NCBI GenBank assembly: GCA_015501595.1
Contig: JADNRX010000226.1
Location: 1 to 64,000, forward strand
Source of the DNA: Hymenopellis radicata
Lineage: Eukaryota > Basidiomycota > Agaricomycetes > Agaricales > Physalacriaceae
Reading direction: 5' to 3'
DNA: 64,000 bases
Made by a program: the position numbers and the translations under genes. Positions within the stretch are counted from its first letter, which is position 1. Each line of letters opens with the position of its first letter. This document shows, piece by piece, positions 22,298 through 34,576 of the stretch. Below the pieces are notes generated by a model. It had not been told where the DNA came from and did not search any database. It saw nothing but the letters and a program-made list of their open reading frames with translations.

Positions 22298-23381
22298 TTA
22301 GGGATTCCACCAATCCACCTTCGAAGTTGCGTGTAACGTGAGCGGTAGGCCACATGCATCACACAGACGCTGTCCATCCTTGTCTCTACGCCAAGGCGCA
22401 TCATCCGGCCGGAGTGGGCGATGAGTGAACGGGCTCGCGCTCGGCGGAGGAGTGAGTGGCAGAGCAGGCGTTTGAATGTAAGGAACAGCGGGAATTAAGC
22501 TATTGAGCTTAGAACTGTTAGACGACGGAATGGGTGGCGATATTGTGTGGACCGCTTTCGTCGAGCTCGGAGGGGGGGTCAGAGGACTGACGTTACGACG
22601 GTCGGTTAGCTGGGAGGGCGATTGCGATTGCGATTGGTCTGCTTCGGGTGGGGTGCTGGGAGACACGACGCGGAGAATGGATTTATTGATGTTGAGAACA
22701 TTGTCATCGAGAAGCTCTAGTTGGAACTGCAACCGGGGATAAGGACGGTTGGGAACTCTGCCACAGATACGCATCGTCGGCGACTTCGTCCTCGGCAGGT
22801 AATTGATGGCGCCATTCGTCGATGACTGCTCTCTCCAGAGCTGAACCGGGCGGGGATCCGGATGCAGCGTACACAGATGATGTGTCAGAATGTGAAGAGT
22901 GCGATGATACGTCCTAGCAGTTGATCAGAACAGACACGGTGTCGATCATGTAGACTTACTTACATCGACGTAGTCCCTCAAACTATGATTCGCATCCCGT
23001 GCAGCCCTCTTGCTGGAGCGGACCGCCTTTCGACGACGAGCCTTGGCGATGGGATTCACCCACGACGTGTCCTTGTAGTCGTTCAGGCTTTGATAATATT
23101 CCTTATTCTTTTGCCGCGCGCTACATAAAGAACGGTTAATAACATGCAAATGAAATTGCGACGACGTACTGCTCCCACTTGGTCCTAAATGCCTCCGCAA
23201 CATCTTCCGCAGTCTCGTCATTGTCCGAGGCGCTACTGAATCGACTGGCACTTCGTTCCAGGTCAGCAAGCTCGGCACGATGCGCGCTTTCGTGTCGCCC
23301 TGCAAAGCCCGATGAGGTGGCGTATTTCGCAGCTGAGATAGCGGCACCAGCCCCAACGAGGCCCACGGCGACCTCAGCCAT
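22298..23381 (-). CDS. Conserved hypothetical protein with C-terminal CxxC site
   Basis: The start MAEVAVGLVGAGAAISAAKY is Gly/Ala-rich and may insert in a membrane. The next segment, DVAEAFRTKWEQ, is followed by an intron, then ARQKNKEYYQSLNDYKDTSW and a very basic stretch ARRRKAVRSSKRAARDAN. A second intron at about 22922-22970 leads to a Ser-rich part with ALERAVIDEWRHQLPAEDE. The final part, in a different frame from 22774 down, is Pro/Ser-rich and ends LCDACGLPLTLHA...WWNP, with a CDACG zinc-knuckle-like site. How the last two frames join is unresolved: an intron or a frameshift near 22730-22775. No function can be assigned. Confidence 0.5.
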
Positions 23382-24100
23382 GAGGAGGCAAAGGTGACTC
23401 GACAAGCACTATTCGGAGGTATTGGTTGTCATTGCGGTATCCAGGACACATCGAGGCCGGTCAAAAGACGTGGACATGTTGATATGAACCTGGTGCCAAT
23501 GGTGGAGTGAATGGTCAGTTGTATAGATACGAGATGATGGAATAATCTATTTCCGGGTTCTCGCGTGACGTGACGTGAACCCTTCGTTAATTTGTGGCGT
23601 CCAAAAAGCCTCAAAACATCCAAAGATTATAGCGTATTTGCAGAAGCCTCCCGGTTCTGAATCGTCTCGACGTACTCGTGACGCACACGCAGTAGTAGGA
23701 GTTTCGAAGGCGGTTCCTATCGATGGTTTCAGTCTGACGCGACGTACACGAGTACTATGCCGTGATGTCGTTAAGGCTAGTCAGAAATAACCCGACTACG
23801 GAGAGCATCCTCAGGGCACGTCGTGAGTTGTTGGAGGAGCTAAGACGATGTCAATAGACTTAAAGGTTAGGCGACGCTGGGAGTTCAGAGGCTTCTAGAG
23901 GCATGGTGAGTTATAAGTTTGGCTGCTTAACCTGGATCCAAGATCAAGCAACTTCGGGATCGTAAGCGTATTGTAAGGATGTCAAGCCCTTAATGCTGAT
24001 CTCAGATCTGTACTCCAAAGTCAATCAGACCAAGAAACAACGACGGGAAGTGCGAAATAGTTAACAAACAATTGAAAAGGTGTTGGCCAAAAAGTGACAC
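23382..24100. other. Intergenic, nothing recognised
   Basis: About 700 bases between the start of the minus-strand gene at 23381 and the repeat-rich left flank of the LINE. Only short shadow frames are present, with no RNA gene or repeat recognised. It presumably contains the promoter of the minus-strand gene. Confidence 0.35.
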
Positions 24101-24179
24101 AACACGGCCGCCTCGGGCTTGGCCAGTTTTCGAGCGAAGGTGATGGGCGGAGAACATCCAACCGCCAACAGTTTTGCTT

Positions 24180-24660
24180 CTGGAAGCGCTTCCAGAGGCA
24201 CTGTCAGAAGCAACCGAGAAGCAACCGGAAAGCAGCCAAGAACCGACCGTGATGGACCAAAATGGTCAAGGCGGGCTCGGCTAAACTATCTTTCAGTACG
24301 CGTAGGCTAGTAGGGACTTGTCAATGTACGCGACGTGGCTTCAAACGTAGATGTGATAATTTTGCCTCCTTAGCACACACATACTGTTTTTATATCGCCA
24401 CCTCCCTCACCGCTCAGCGCTCAGCAATGAGCGGGTGCGCATCTCTGAATCATTGAGGCGACTCTCAGTGAACAGGTTGTCTGTAATCACATCGGTACCG
24501 TGCTTCTAGGTTTCCCAGTAGGACAGAAGCATGTACAGAAGCAACCGAAAGGCAATGCCTCTGAGGTGCTTCCCAGTTGCTTCCACCTCAGGCCATAATC
24601 TGTGCTCAACGGTCCACTTTGCCTCCAGAGATGCCTCTGGAAGCAGAAGCACCACCGGTC
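24180..24660. repeat. Patch of short direct and inverted repeat words beside the LINE
   Basis: A 16-base palindrome, ctggaagcgcttccag, lies at 24180-24195. The word cttccagaggc just after it returns inverted as gcctctggaagc near 24634. The word cagaagcaaccg occurs near 24208 and again near 24538. ctgaggtg near 24560 faces ccacctcag near 24586. The patch ends where LINE-like coding begins. It could be a small non-autonomous element or rearranged LINE sequence. Confidence 0.45.
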
Positions 24661-26081
24661 AGATATTGACGATGGGCGCGGTCGCCAAGTTCAAAAGCCT
24701 GCCGGATAGTGCCGAATCCGTTCCTGATCGTATCACAAGCGCCACGTGTGGCAACTTGCCCAATTCCATTCAGGAGTCAGCTCGACTCAAATCGTTACCC
24801 GACTCTCATCCGCTGTCCAAGGCGATGAGCAGGAGCTGGAGAGTCCCCCGATTTCACAAAACGACGCTCCACAGGCTGTATGACGCGTTTCCTCGCCTAT
24901 GGGGAGAGTGGGAGCGCCGAGCGGATCAGCCGGTGGACCGGGACTTCGCGCGGGATGCTCTGGAGTTCCGGGTAGCTGCCAGCAAGGATGAGGCGAAGAA
25001 GGAATTCGAGAGGTGGGAGGACGGGGTGATGGCGGTGTTTACTGATGGCTCAGGGTATGAAGGAGGAGTGGGAGCAGCAGCGCAGAGCATGTGGAAGGGG
25101 ACGAAGAAGGTGACCCGGTCTTACCTGGGGACAGAGGAGGACAACACGGTCTACGAAGCCGAGCTCCAAGGGGCGTGTGACGGACTGGACCAGATTGCTA
25201 ACACCCCACGGGTTACGCGAGCGGGTATTCTTCTGGACTCAGTGAGCGCTATCCAGGCGCTTCGCAATGGTCGGGCAGCAGGAGGAGGGCAGAGCTTGGT
25301 GGAGAGATTCTACGCCACGCTACGCCGCCTCATCAAACGACGCCGTACGTTCAGGCTCATCGTTCAGTGGGTGCCGGGGCATATGGGAGTCCAGGGAAAC
25401 GAGGAAGTAGATGCGGAGGCGAAGATAGCAGCGGGAGGGGAGTGCATGCAGAGGGGAAAGGCGGAGGTAAGAGACGCCGGGGTGAAGATCAGTCCCTCAG
25501 CCAGAGTGAAAGCTGAGAAGGAGGAGATGCGGCGGAAGTGGAAGGAAGAGTGGGAGGAGACGCGGAAGGGGAGATTTACGCACGAGGTGATACCGGGTGG
25601 GCCTACTCAAGGGATACTCGATGTGCACAAGGACTTGGACCGGAGGGGGACATGTATCCTCAACCAGCTGCGTTCTGGACACGTCGGTCTGAACAGACAC
25701 CTCCATAGGATTGGTGCCGCCCCGTCGCCGATGTGCGAGTCGTGCCTCGTTCCCGAAACCATCCCCCACCTTCTTCTGCTGTGCCCGCGATACGCCGAGC
25801 AGCGGAGACACCTGCGCGACACGGTGCGGCACTCCCAGTTCAACGTTCGCGGACTGCTGGGCCACCGATCCAAGCACATCGCGAAAGTGATAAAGTTCGT
25901 GGTGGCGACCGGTCGACTGGTCATCTTCAAGAGCTCGCCTCCCCCAAATGAGAGCTCAAGCCCGGGAACACAGGACGATAATCTTAGTGCCTCGGGCATG
26001 CGAGGGGGAGGCGATCTCTTCACAGAGTCCCTCCCGCCTCCTCTGGAGGAGGGAAGTGATCTCTCCACTGCGCTGGTTTAA
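24531..26081 (+). CDS. LINE retrotransposon ORF2 fragment: RNase H and C-terminal zinc site
   Basis: The upstream part of this 516-codon frame (to about residue 80) is probably not native LINE sequence. From there, DSHPLSKAMSRSWRV and LHRLYDAFPRLW resemble the linker after reverse transcriptase in fungal Tad/I-type LINEs. RNase H follows with all expected acidic residues: TDGSGYEGGVGAA, YEAELQGACDGL, ILLDSVSAIQAL and VPGHMGVQGNEEVDAEAK. The end has a zinc-binding pattern, CESCLVPETIPHLLLLCPRY. The endonuclease and reverse transcriptase domains are missing, so the copy is 5'-truncated and cannot move itself, although the RNase H part is intact and open. Confidence 0.85.
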   Translation: MYRSNRKAMPLRCFPVASTSGHNLCSTVHFASRDASGSRSTTGQILTMGAVAKFKSLPDSAESVPDRITSATCGNLPNSIQESARLKSLPDSHPLSKAMSRSWRVPRFHKTTLHRLYDAFPRLWGEWERRADQPVDRDFARDALEFRVAASKDEAKKEFERWEDGVMAVFTDGSGYEGGVGAAAQSMWKGTKKVTRSYLGTEEDNTVYEAELQGACDGLDQIANTPRVTRAGILLDSVSAIQALRNGRAAGGGQSLVERFYATLRRLIKRRRTFRLIVQWVPGHMGVQGNEEVDAEAKIAAGGECMQRGKAEVRDAGVKISPSARVKAEKEEMRRKWKEEWEETRKGRFTHEVIPGGPTQGILDVHKDLDRRGTCILNQLRSGHVGLNRHLHRIGAAPSPMCESCLVPETIPHLLLLCPRYAEQRRHLRDTVRHSQFNVRGLLGHRSKHIAKVIKFVVATGRLVIFKSSPPPNESSSPGTQDDNLSASGMRGGGDLFTESLPPPLEEGSDLSTALV

Positions 26082-26520
26082 CATACTAAACGGTTACCTG
26101 AGAATATCAGCATTCAGCGACTCTACGCAAACCGCGCGGGCTGCGGACCGCAGCGGGGACGTCAACCTAACTACGAATCAGGCAGCGCCGACGAAGAGAT
26201 GGGCAAGATCTTTACGTCGCAGGCGCAACACACGGCGACACGACATTCTAACCCAAACTCGAGAAGCTACTACTCACGGACACCACCCACCTTCATCATC
26301 GACAGCGACCCCTCCCCTTACATCCGACTAAATACCTTACATTCACTCTGGTAGGAACATTACATACTCTTACTTTACAACGTACGTATATCGCGAGCAC
26401 GCGCGCGTTAACGCGAATTAGATAGGTACTTTACGGTACAGCATGAAGTGCCATATGGCCCGCTTCGGGGCCAAAGGCACTATAATATGACTTCATCATC
26501 ATCATCATCATCATCATCCA
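24660..26520 (+). mobile_element. 5'-truncated non-LTR retrotransposon (Tad/I-like LINE)
   Basis: The extent is estimated from the start of recognisable LINE coding, near 24660-24790, to a trinucleotide tract at about 26491-26519 that probably marks the 3' tail. 5' truncation is the normal outcome of target-primed reverse transcription (known). Target-site duplications could not be defined by eye. The element lies about 270 bases upstream of the start of the second DUF6534 gene. Confidence 0.7.
26491..26519 (+). repeat. (CAT)n / (TCA)n microsatellite
   Basis: About nine perfect trinucleotide repeats (tca/cat) directly after the LINE 3' region. Simple-repeat tails are typical 3' ends of some LINEs, so this is probably the tail of the element rather than an independent microsatellite. 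Confidence 0.8.
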
Positions 26521-26794
26521 TTCAGGAGTTCGGCCAAAATCCGACTCAAGAGTCAAAAATCGGTTTAAACATGAAGTGGGCAACCTAGGACCGCGTCTGG
26601 CAGCACCATTGGCGTACTTGTGGTCGTCTCTTGAAGCTGGATGAACCTGTGGCTGTTGTAAATACCCTCCGAACGTGAACCGCGCAGCGGGCAGAACCTT
26701 GAACGCGGTGAAATTCGACACCAAAATCAGATGTGTAATGGTATATTTTTCTGTCTGGGCGCGCGTCCGTCTCTTGCCTTCTGCTCTTACGACG

Positions 26795-28888
26795 ATGGGA
26801 CCTAAAGCGACGATTCATAATACGTTGGGGTTTCTCTTCTTCGTCCGTGTCTATGTGTTTTGACGCGTCTCCTTTGTAGGTTTGGGCTCTTGTTTGAAGT
26901 GTCGGTCTTTTCATCGGTGTGAGTCCCAATGATCTCGAGCTGTGTGATCCGGGTTGACAAGGTTGCTCCCGCTGCGAAGACTGTTTGGGGGTGCGTCTTC
27001 CCGCAATGCGTTGCGCTCTATACTGACGCTTCCTTTGCCCTCTACTAGCTTCATGTCTTCAAGGTCTGCCAAATCACTCGCGAAACTTGGAAGGCCCATT
27101 TCTCAAACTGTTTTAGCGTGGCTATACTTCCGGAAGTACTGGCGAAGGGACCGGGGATATATTACGGCTCTCGTACGTCTCGGAAAATCTCCATACAGCG
27201 TTCCAGCCTGAACTGTTGCAGGCTTCGTTCGTGCTGATATGCAATGCATGTCAAGTGGGCATCTTCTCTGGTGCGTGCTCAGTCAAGCGAAAAATAGGTA
27301 CATCCTCATTGACAGCCCTCGTACAGCGGCGATTTACGACTATCTCGTCACGAGTTCGTGCCATCTCCTCTCCACTGCTCATCAACCTTAACGACGTTCA
27401 TAGATTCGGGCGATACAGCATATCTGGGCAAACTAATTCCGTAAGTCCCGCCGTCAATTACTAGTCTTCATCTACTGAACGTCCGTTCTTTGCTAGTAAC
27501 CTGGTCATCGAATTGGTCTTCACTGCTGTTACCTCACTGTTCGTTCAGGTGTGAGTAGTCTAATGCGGCACGAGGTGGCGTCGGCCTACTTACTCACATA
27601 TAACACAGGTTCTACTGTTTCCGCATATGGAAATGTAAGCGCCACCTTGCTCTGCCGCGTTTAGTGCTAACGGTGCTTTACCAGTGAGCAAACAGCCGCT
27701 CATCGCTCTGCCGGTCGTGCGTAGTCCTTATCCTCAGTGTTATCATGCTGTAATCGAAGTCCCGTCTAGCTCGTGCTCTGTGTGGCCTCTTTCGGTGCGT
27801 TCCATCAACACCTTTCTTGCCTTCTCTGACCGTTCCTCTGCCAGCCTTAACAATGTGTGCGTATATCATCTCCGTTCCGTGTCGCATAGTTCTCATTTCT
27901 CCGTTCAGACTATTGCGCACAAAGGTTACATTCATTATTGCTACCTACCTCTCTTTATTAACCTCCCCGGATTCTAGCCTCACGTACACCCAAATTTCGC
28001 AAATGCTATCAAGGAGGGTACGCATAGTTTCGCCTCCTACGCGCATCCTCTCACATTGAATAGACACTTTCTACTACTTCCATGGTCCTCTCCGCCGCGT
28101 CCAGCATCGCTATCTCTGCAGCCATGGTGGTCGTCCGGCGTTTGTTCCAACACGGCTTCAAGAAAACTACTGATGTCGCGGATCGAATTGTAAGCATTAT
28201 GCCTGACAATGACGCTTCTGACGGCGGAACAGGTTTTGTTCACCTTTGACACTGGTTTTCCGATGAGCGTCTGCACCATTCTCAGTCTCATAACGGTCAG
28301 TTTGCATGAATATCTTTGGGGCCACGGGTACTATGCTCACGGATAATGCAGTCCCGAGCAGCACCAGAAACGTTCCTGTACATCTTCTTCTATATTTTGG
28401 GTTCGTCCATCTCGCAATGCCTTACCTTGAGACCTGACTGACGAAAATACCCAAAAGCTGGACAGTGTACGTCTCTTCTTTGCCGTCTTCGCTCAACGCC
28501 TATCAATTGAAATAGTCTACTCCAACTCCATGTTCGTAATGCTCAATGCAAAAGCGCGCGCACAACTCCGCGGCGGCGGCCACGGCGGCCAATCGGACCA
28601 GTCCACGAGCGCAGGACAGACGGCATTCCAGTTGACGACACCTTTGTCACGAAGCAGGACGGTGAGCGCCTTCTCACTTTGCCTACCTGAACATTGTCCT
28701 GACCTTACTTGGAAGAATGGCTTGGCTATCCGTATCGAAACGGCGACGCAGCAGGTAAGCTTTAGGTAGTTGCAAGTTCTGTTGAACCTCATGATGGCGT
28801 ACCTCCGCAGGACACCGACTCGCAGGATGCGAAGCGGGATCAGTTTGGCGCGTACGATGCCTCGACGAGTAAAGGGCATGCCATGTAG
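26795..28888 (+). CDS. DUF6534-family integral membrane protein, copy 2
   Basis: Exons join in frame from MGPKATIHNTLG through FGLLFEVSVFSS, AWLYFRKYWRRDRGYITAL, ASFVLICNACQ, TAAIYDYLVTSS, NLVIELVFTAVTSLFVQ and FYCFRIWKMSKQPLIALPVV. They continue through MVLSAASSIAISAAMVVVRR, VLFTFDTGFPMSVCTILSL and ETFLYIFFYILG. The family-typical YSNSMFVMLNAKARAQLR precedes a polar tail ending STSKGHAM. The layout matches the DUF6534 gene at 18574, so the two are paralogues, though diverged. The first donor (gtttct) is non-standard. A LINE lies just upstream and the right repeat arm starts about 100 bases downstream. Function unknown. Confidence 0.66.
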
Positions 28889-31800
28889 GAGCACTGCAGC
28901 TAATAGAGATTCTGACCTCGCGTAATGAAGCTAATTAATATGAGTAGACGGTATGAATATTTAGTACTTACCACAAAAATTACATCTAAATCGATAACTG
29001 TGAACTTTCGGCGAAAGACTTATTACGGCCGTGCATGCCCGAATGGATATTGTACTTTGTGCGCCTCACAGTAGCCTTATCGGGACTGTTATAGACGATG
29101 AGTGCCAGGTGAAACCACAGAGCGCGCTAGAGAGGGAGAGGAGAGATCAGCTGGTATCAACGATAACGGGGAGGGAACGGACGGATTTTGTGCGCCACAC
29201 AAGGAGTTGTCCTTGTTGTAGAATGCAAAAGAACCGTGGACAAAAACAGTTGGCTCATGGCGGTGTTTGCAAATGAGCGCATAGGAGGCGTAGTAGGCGT
29301 GCGCTTGGTGCGCAGGACGAGGAGCGGAGCAAGATAAAACAAAAGCACTGTTTTACTTCATCCTATCTATGCGCTACAGTTTGACCGATAGGCCAAACCG
29401 GCTCCTGTACAGAAATAGTTAGTTCGCCTCATACTAATCGTACTATTCTGAACGAGAAACTGACATTCGTAATAAGTACGGCGTACGTCCATGATTCTGA
29501 TGTGGCCTGGGATGGCTTGAAGCAAGAAGAGAAAGCGGCGCAAGGAGGCTGGAGAGCCGCAGTCACTTATTCCTTTCCAGCCTCAGAATCTCCTTATCCC
29601 GCCCTCTGCGGAAATAAGCATTGGTAAAAAATGCATTTTTGACATACTCAACTTATGACATCAGTAACCACTACGGCACCTGTGTCACCGATAGACGACG
29701 AAGTGTCCTATAAGGATCCTCATTGTTCCCAAGACCGGAGAGCCTTCTTCTTGCGTCGATCCGCTCTTGTGCACCCGCTGATCCCAGACTGGCATCAATA
29801 GTATCTTCCGTTCAAAGATATGGTCGTGCACACGAAAGCGAGTCTCCCTTACACAGCTGGAGGAGCCTTCTCCGATATACACAGGGCTGAGGGCACGTTA
29901 CAGGAAAAAAGAAGACGAGGAGGAGAACTAGAAAGAGGATCCAGAGTCGATATTGATGGCACACCGCGCCAGCAGGCCCAAACATAGAGAGAGGCCTCGT
30001 TTCGCTTCCGATCCGTAAGTCTTCCAGTTGGACGTTATGGCGGGAGAAGAAAATGGTCACATTCCTTGAACAGGGAACAATAATTGTCCCATCGCACAAA
30101 CTAAAAAATGGTTTCTTCAGAGTAGTGACGGCTGCAGTGTAAGCCGCTAGGCTAGACTGACACTAGTACTTAGTAGGATAACAAAGGCTGGTGAACATTG
30201 ACACTGGGAGGACGACTCAGAGCCCGCCGCGAAGTTAGGCTGAGGTCAAAGTAATTGAAAAAGAAACGGCATGACCACAACACTGCAGTTTACCCACCCT
30301 TATGATCAACTGACCGAGACGGTGGCGGTTAAACATCGTAGGAAGAACTTGTCCTCTGAAGGTGAGATGCGTTTGGCACTCAAGGACAAAGTCATCTTTG
30401 TCCTTCACTAAAAATCATACCTAAAAAGTGATCAGTCAGATAATCGATGGTTACAACGGGAGGTAGCCGCTACACCACCTCTACCGCTGATTGGTTCGAG
30501 GCATAGGTCCTCAAACTACCAAAAGTCAGACCTACGCGTTGTAAAGTAATTGAAGACAGAGTGGGCAGCGGTGGTGAGGCGACTGCAGAGAGCCCTTGCT
30601 CTTTCTCCTCGTCCTCGTATCTCTGGAGCGGTGACTAAAGAGTACTCATCTCCCGACTTGTGGTCTTGGCGACCGCGACCAAGGCGCTCATCTCGGGGGT
30701 TTGCGCGCCGTACGCCGGAGCCGACAGTCCGAATGCCACGACGGTGGGAGGAAAGAGTCAAAATCGATCGCCTGCATCCTCAATCGCCAGCAGCACCCAG
30801 CAATGACACTGGCCCATATACAACGTTTTTCAATCCTCTTCGTTTGCAGCTAAACTCTTCTTCCTCCTCCAAGTCATCTCCGTTTCCCGTTCCCTGTCAG
30901 TGTTGTTTGTTCCGCCACCAGCACCCTCACTCTAACGCAATCAAAATGGCTCCATTGATTCGTTTTCCCATACAAGGCCAGAAGTTCCTCCCACCTGATG
31001 TAGGGACAAGAAAGGCGCGTAGCGACACTCCTCCCAGTCGTCAATTCAAAAAAAAAAGTTCTATAACTCTCCCTGTCGAGGAGCGGCCCAACCGCTGGGT
31101 CAAACTCGCTTGCCTACATAGGTCAACAATGCAGTCTAGTACAAGAACAAGAAACTGCAACAAAGATTACTTACTGGTTGTGACTCGTCCTTTCCCTCGC
31201 GTCCCCCGCACAGCAGCCTGCAGGTTAAATTTCACAGGCCGGACAAAAGCATTTAGGATGCTAAGACCGGCATGAGAGCTGCAGCACAACCGCTAGGTCA
31301 AACTCGCTGGCTTACATAGGTCAACAATGCAGTCCTTGCTTTCCTTGGTGTCATCCGCACAGTGGCAAAAAGTCGCTATCAACCCTATGCTAGCGATGTA
31401 GCCGGTGAGCTACGGCGCTACACCTGCAACCGAAAAACTTGCCAACAATACTAGTGAAGAACTGCAAAGTGCAGCTTTACAAAAAGGGAAGAGGAGCAGC
31501 CTGAAACGAAGTTGAGTACGTCTCCTCCCATTGGCAAAAACTATTTGAGGTTATTAACCATGACGGGAAAAAGGGCGTAAACTGAGACCTAGCGGCAAAC
31601 CTGCAGCAAATAGCTGCTGAGCTACTTCTCTGCCGGAGGATTGCCCATCCAGCACATCCAAGTCCACCGGTCGGAGAAGGGTGTACAGGAGAAGATGCGC
31701 GCACCTCAAAGTCGGGTGGCGGGCAAGTCGCGAGCGCGCGTAGAGATCGCGTACACGGAACCGGGATGAGAGAGACGGGATCAAGCTGGTTGCAGCGGAA

Positions 31801-32169
31801 AGTTGTTTTGCGGCTCCAGGAGACTGGGTTTTTATGTCGCTGTGGCCAGAAATTCATGCATGACTCCACGAGAAGAACTAAATGTTCGTTTGGTGTCCGA
31901 AGCTCATCCAGTTACAGGTCGATATTTGGAAACTTTAATCCTTAAAACAGAGAGCATGATAGGCAGAGTCCACGTTGGAGCAGTCAGAGTATGTAAGTGA
32001 CGGGGGGAAGAAAGAAATGTGGTGGGAAAGCAGGTCGATCGCGGCTTGACTTCGTACCATCATCAACGCTCTTTGCTCTACACAATTTCGGAATTCGCGC
32101 GCGCCGATACGAATGCGCAAGGAATCTATTTGATATTCGGAAGCGAAAGGAAAGTACTATGAATTCTCG

Positions 32170-32630
32170 GTATGTTCCTTGCTTTTAGTATATTTCGACC
32201 AGCTCAATATTCTAAAGGGCTTGGACGCGCCGGCGATTCATAGTGTCAGCCCCGAGAAATTACATATCACTCTGTGGACTGTCATGGAACGTTCATTGAC
32301 GTGTTGGACTTTGTTGTTGACGAAGTCCCATGCGAAGCAAGCGACGGTGTCTCTACGGCTGGCTTGGAGATTTTTCCAGACGGGACGAAAAGTACGGACA
32401 AGCCTATCCCATCGACAACCTCCTCCTCATCACCTCTCCCGACTCTTGGTTGTTCCAGCACGTCCTCGACCGCGTCACGGACGTGTACGGTCGTCTCCTC
32501 ATACTCAATGAACCAGCCATATCGTTAGTCAAGGTTCCCAATCCTACGCGGCTACAAGGGCTATGTTATCACAAGAAGCAAACCCAGCGGCTCTTTCTTG
32601 GAGATGTGGAAGATGCTGGGCTATGAAGGC
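32170..32630 (+). pseudogene. Possible GT61-like glycosyltransferase fragment (right copy)
   Basis: One frame gives the ORF MDCHGTFIDVLDFVVDEVP; an overlapping frame gives YGQAYPIDNLLLI, SPDSWLFQHVLDRVTD and VYGRLLILNEPAISLV. The second set resembles the central region of fungal GT61 (DUF563) enzymes, which transfer sugars in the Golgi. The switch of frame and the lack of the rest of the domain mark it as a remnant. The left-arm copy is at 2100-2460. The family call is tentative. Confidence 0.33.
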
Positions 32631-34512
32631 AAGCGGATGCACCACAAGCAGCACGGCCTGGGAGCAAGGACAATGATTTTCTCTTGTCGCCTCTCATACA
32701 CTTTTGGCTGTCGCTGAAGACTCTCGAGACGTTTGGATTTGGACAGTCAAGGCCAATCGACCAGCGTAAGAAGGTGCGTCCCGCATTTTCCTCTGGAATA
32801 CCGCCTGACTAGCAAGCCGTTCGTAGATTGTCTACGCTAGGTAGACAATGCTCAATGCGAGTAAAGTGCTGAATATGATGGGCAATGGCTAAGCTGGTAC
32901 CATGGACGGCTACTAACATCGAGCAACACCATTGGTGGTGAGCCTTCAATGCCAAGTTCCCTACTTCCACCATATCAATCACTTAGTCTAGACCACAACA
33001 CTACCGACGACTCAGACGATCCCCGCGTCTCTTCCTTTTTCTCTCGACATATTTTCACTGGCACGATCCGCCATCCACTCAACAAAATTTTGTCATTGCC
33101 TTTCTCTTTGCTGCCAAGGCTGCTATAGCCCGTACATCCGCCGTAGTCGACCTTGATGTTGGACCCGTTTTGGGACGCCGCGATACTCATTGCAGCCACG
33201 ACACCTTCGGATTGACCAGTAGAAATGACACGACGAGCTTCCAACTCATACAAGCATTTATTCGTTGCCAACCCGTCAAGATCCTGTAGTACACATTTAT
33301 TGGCAAGTGCGATAGCTGCTGCCGTTGGCGCATTCGACGACAATGACCCCCATGACGCCGGTTGTGTTTCTCGGGCGTGGCGCATAGTATCCCAGTGTGT
33401 TGTTCGCGGATGCGGTGACATTTGGATACTTTGCCGCCCCCTGGTCGTCTTCGCATCATCCTGGATCGTACTCCCGTTCTCATTATCAATTCATGGAGAA
33501 TGATGATTATGCCTTCCCCAATAACGAGACCTTCATCGTTGCTCGTATTGCTGGGAGTCCTAGTGTAGTAATCCGTGCAATGCGAACCTGATGCGTCCTT
33601 CGAGCGACCACTGTGAAGTGTCTTATCAATATCCGTCATTCGCGAATGCATTCCGCTTCTACTATACCTTCGAATTGGTGTCCCATGGGAGGAAGAGACC
33701 AGCATTACATGTTCTTAAGCCACTCAATCGTGTATGATTCCCATTGTGACTAGACGTGAATACTATGCCATGGCCACCATTTCCTTCCTCCCTGCGACCC
33801 ACCCAAAGTTGAATGCTTCTTCAACTAGTGATTCCCTCGCCGCCACGTAACTCAAAAACGAGAAACAATCAAACTTGAAAAACCGGATATGCTCGATGAA
33901 TCATGAAAAATGTAAATGGATAGGTTCAAATTTAGGCAGCAGCAAGTGACCGTTGAGCCACTGCTCCGCAAGAAGATCTTGATACACTATACTAATAGTC
34001 ACACTGCCGGGCGAAACTAAGAAGATAGAGTGAAGGACGCGTGGTGTAGTCCTCAAAAGCGCATCATGGAGGAGAGATAGGCGAAGGAGCACAAGTGACG
34101 GATGCGCACATTGATCTGTCAGTCCTTGAAAAAGCAGATACATGGAGCACTACGTATGTATGAACTGCCTACACTCGCTGTGATGATTTGCCGTGCCAAG
34201 TTGGGCCTTAGCTACCCCGCGGTGGAGAGGGCAAGGAAAAGACGGCTGCAAGGCACTGCGAGTAGAACAAATAATTGCCGGGATCCATTGACGGCAACAC
34301 AAGAATAAAAAAGTAACAATTGCGTACGCCGCCATGCACCACGGCTTAACCACTAGGCTAGACCGGCCGCAGTGCGAAACGTCAAGAAGGCGAACTGAAG
34401 GTGAACCGGTGGCATCCAGAGGGGGGCTGGGAGTCGTAAAGAAGAAAGAAGAGGATAGCGGTGGATGCTCCCTCCGAGGATGAATGAAGACCAGTCCGCG
34501 GAAAGCCGTACT

Positions 34513-34576
34513 CAAAAAAAGGGCGCAATTATCTTTCCATGGCATGGCAGAAGGTAACCGCTACACCACCTCTGCC
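34513..34576 (-). other. Box-A-like hairpin unit, type 1 (right arm, copy 1)
   Basis: Same hairpin as at 533-563, in reverse complement at 34546-34576. The T run, as seen on the minus strand, is the seven-A tract at 34513-34519. Confidence 0.55.

Noticed and set aside
26491..26519. CRISPR-like or coding repeat
   Set aside because: It is a perfect trinucleotide tract at a LINE 3' end with no spacers; this is a eukaryotic genome.
30550..31275. A 241-codon plus-strand ORF in the right arm
   Set aside because: It crosses several box-A-like units and their A runs. The matching left-arm sequence (3658-4105) is broken into different frames, and no domain is visible.
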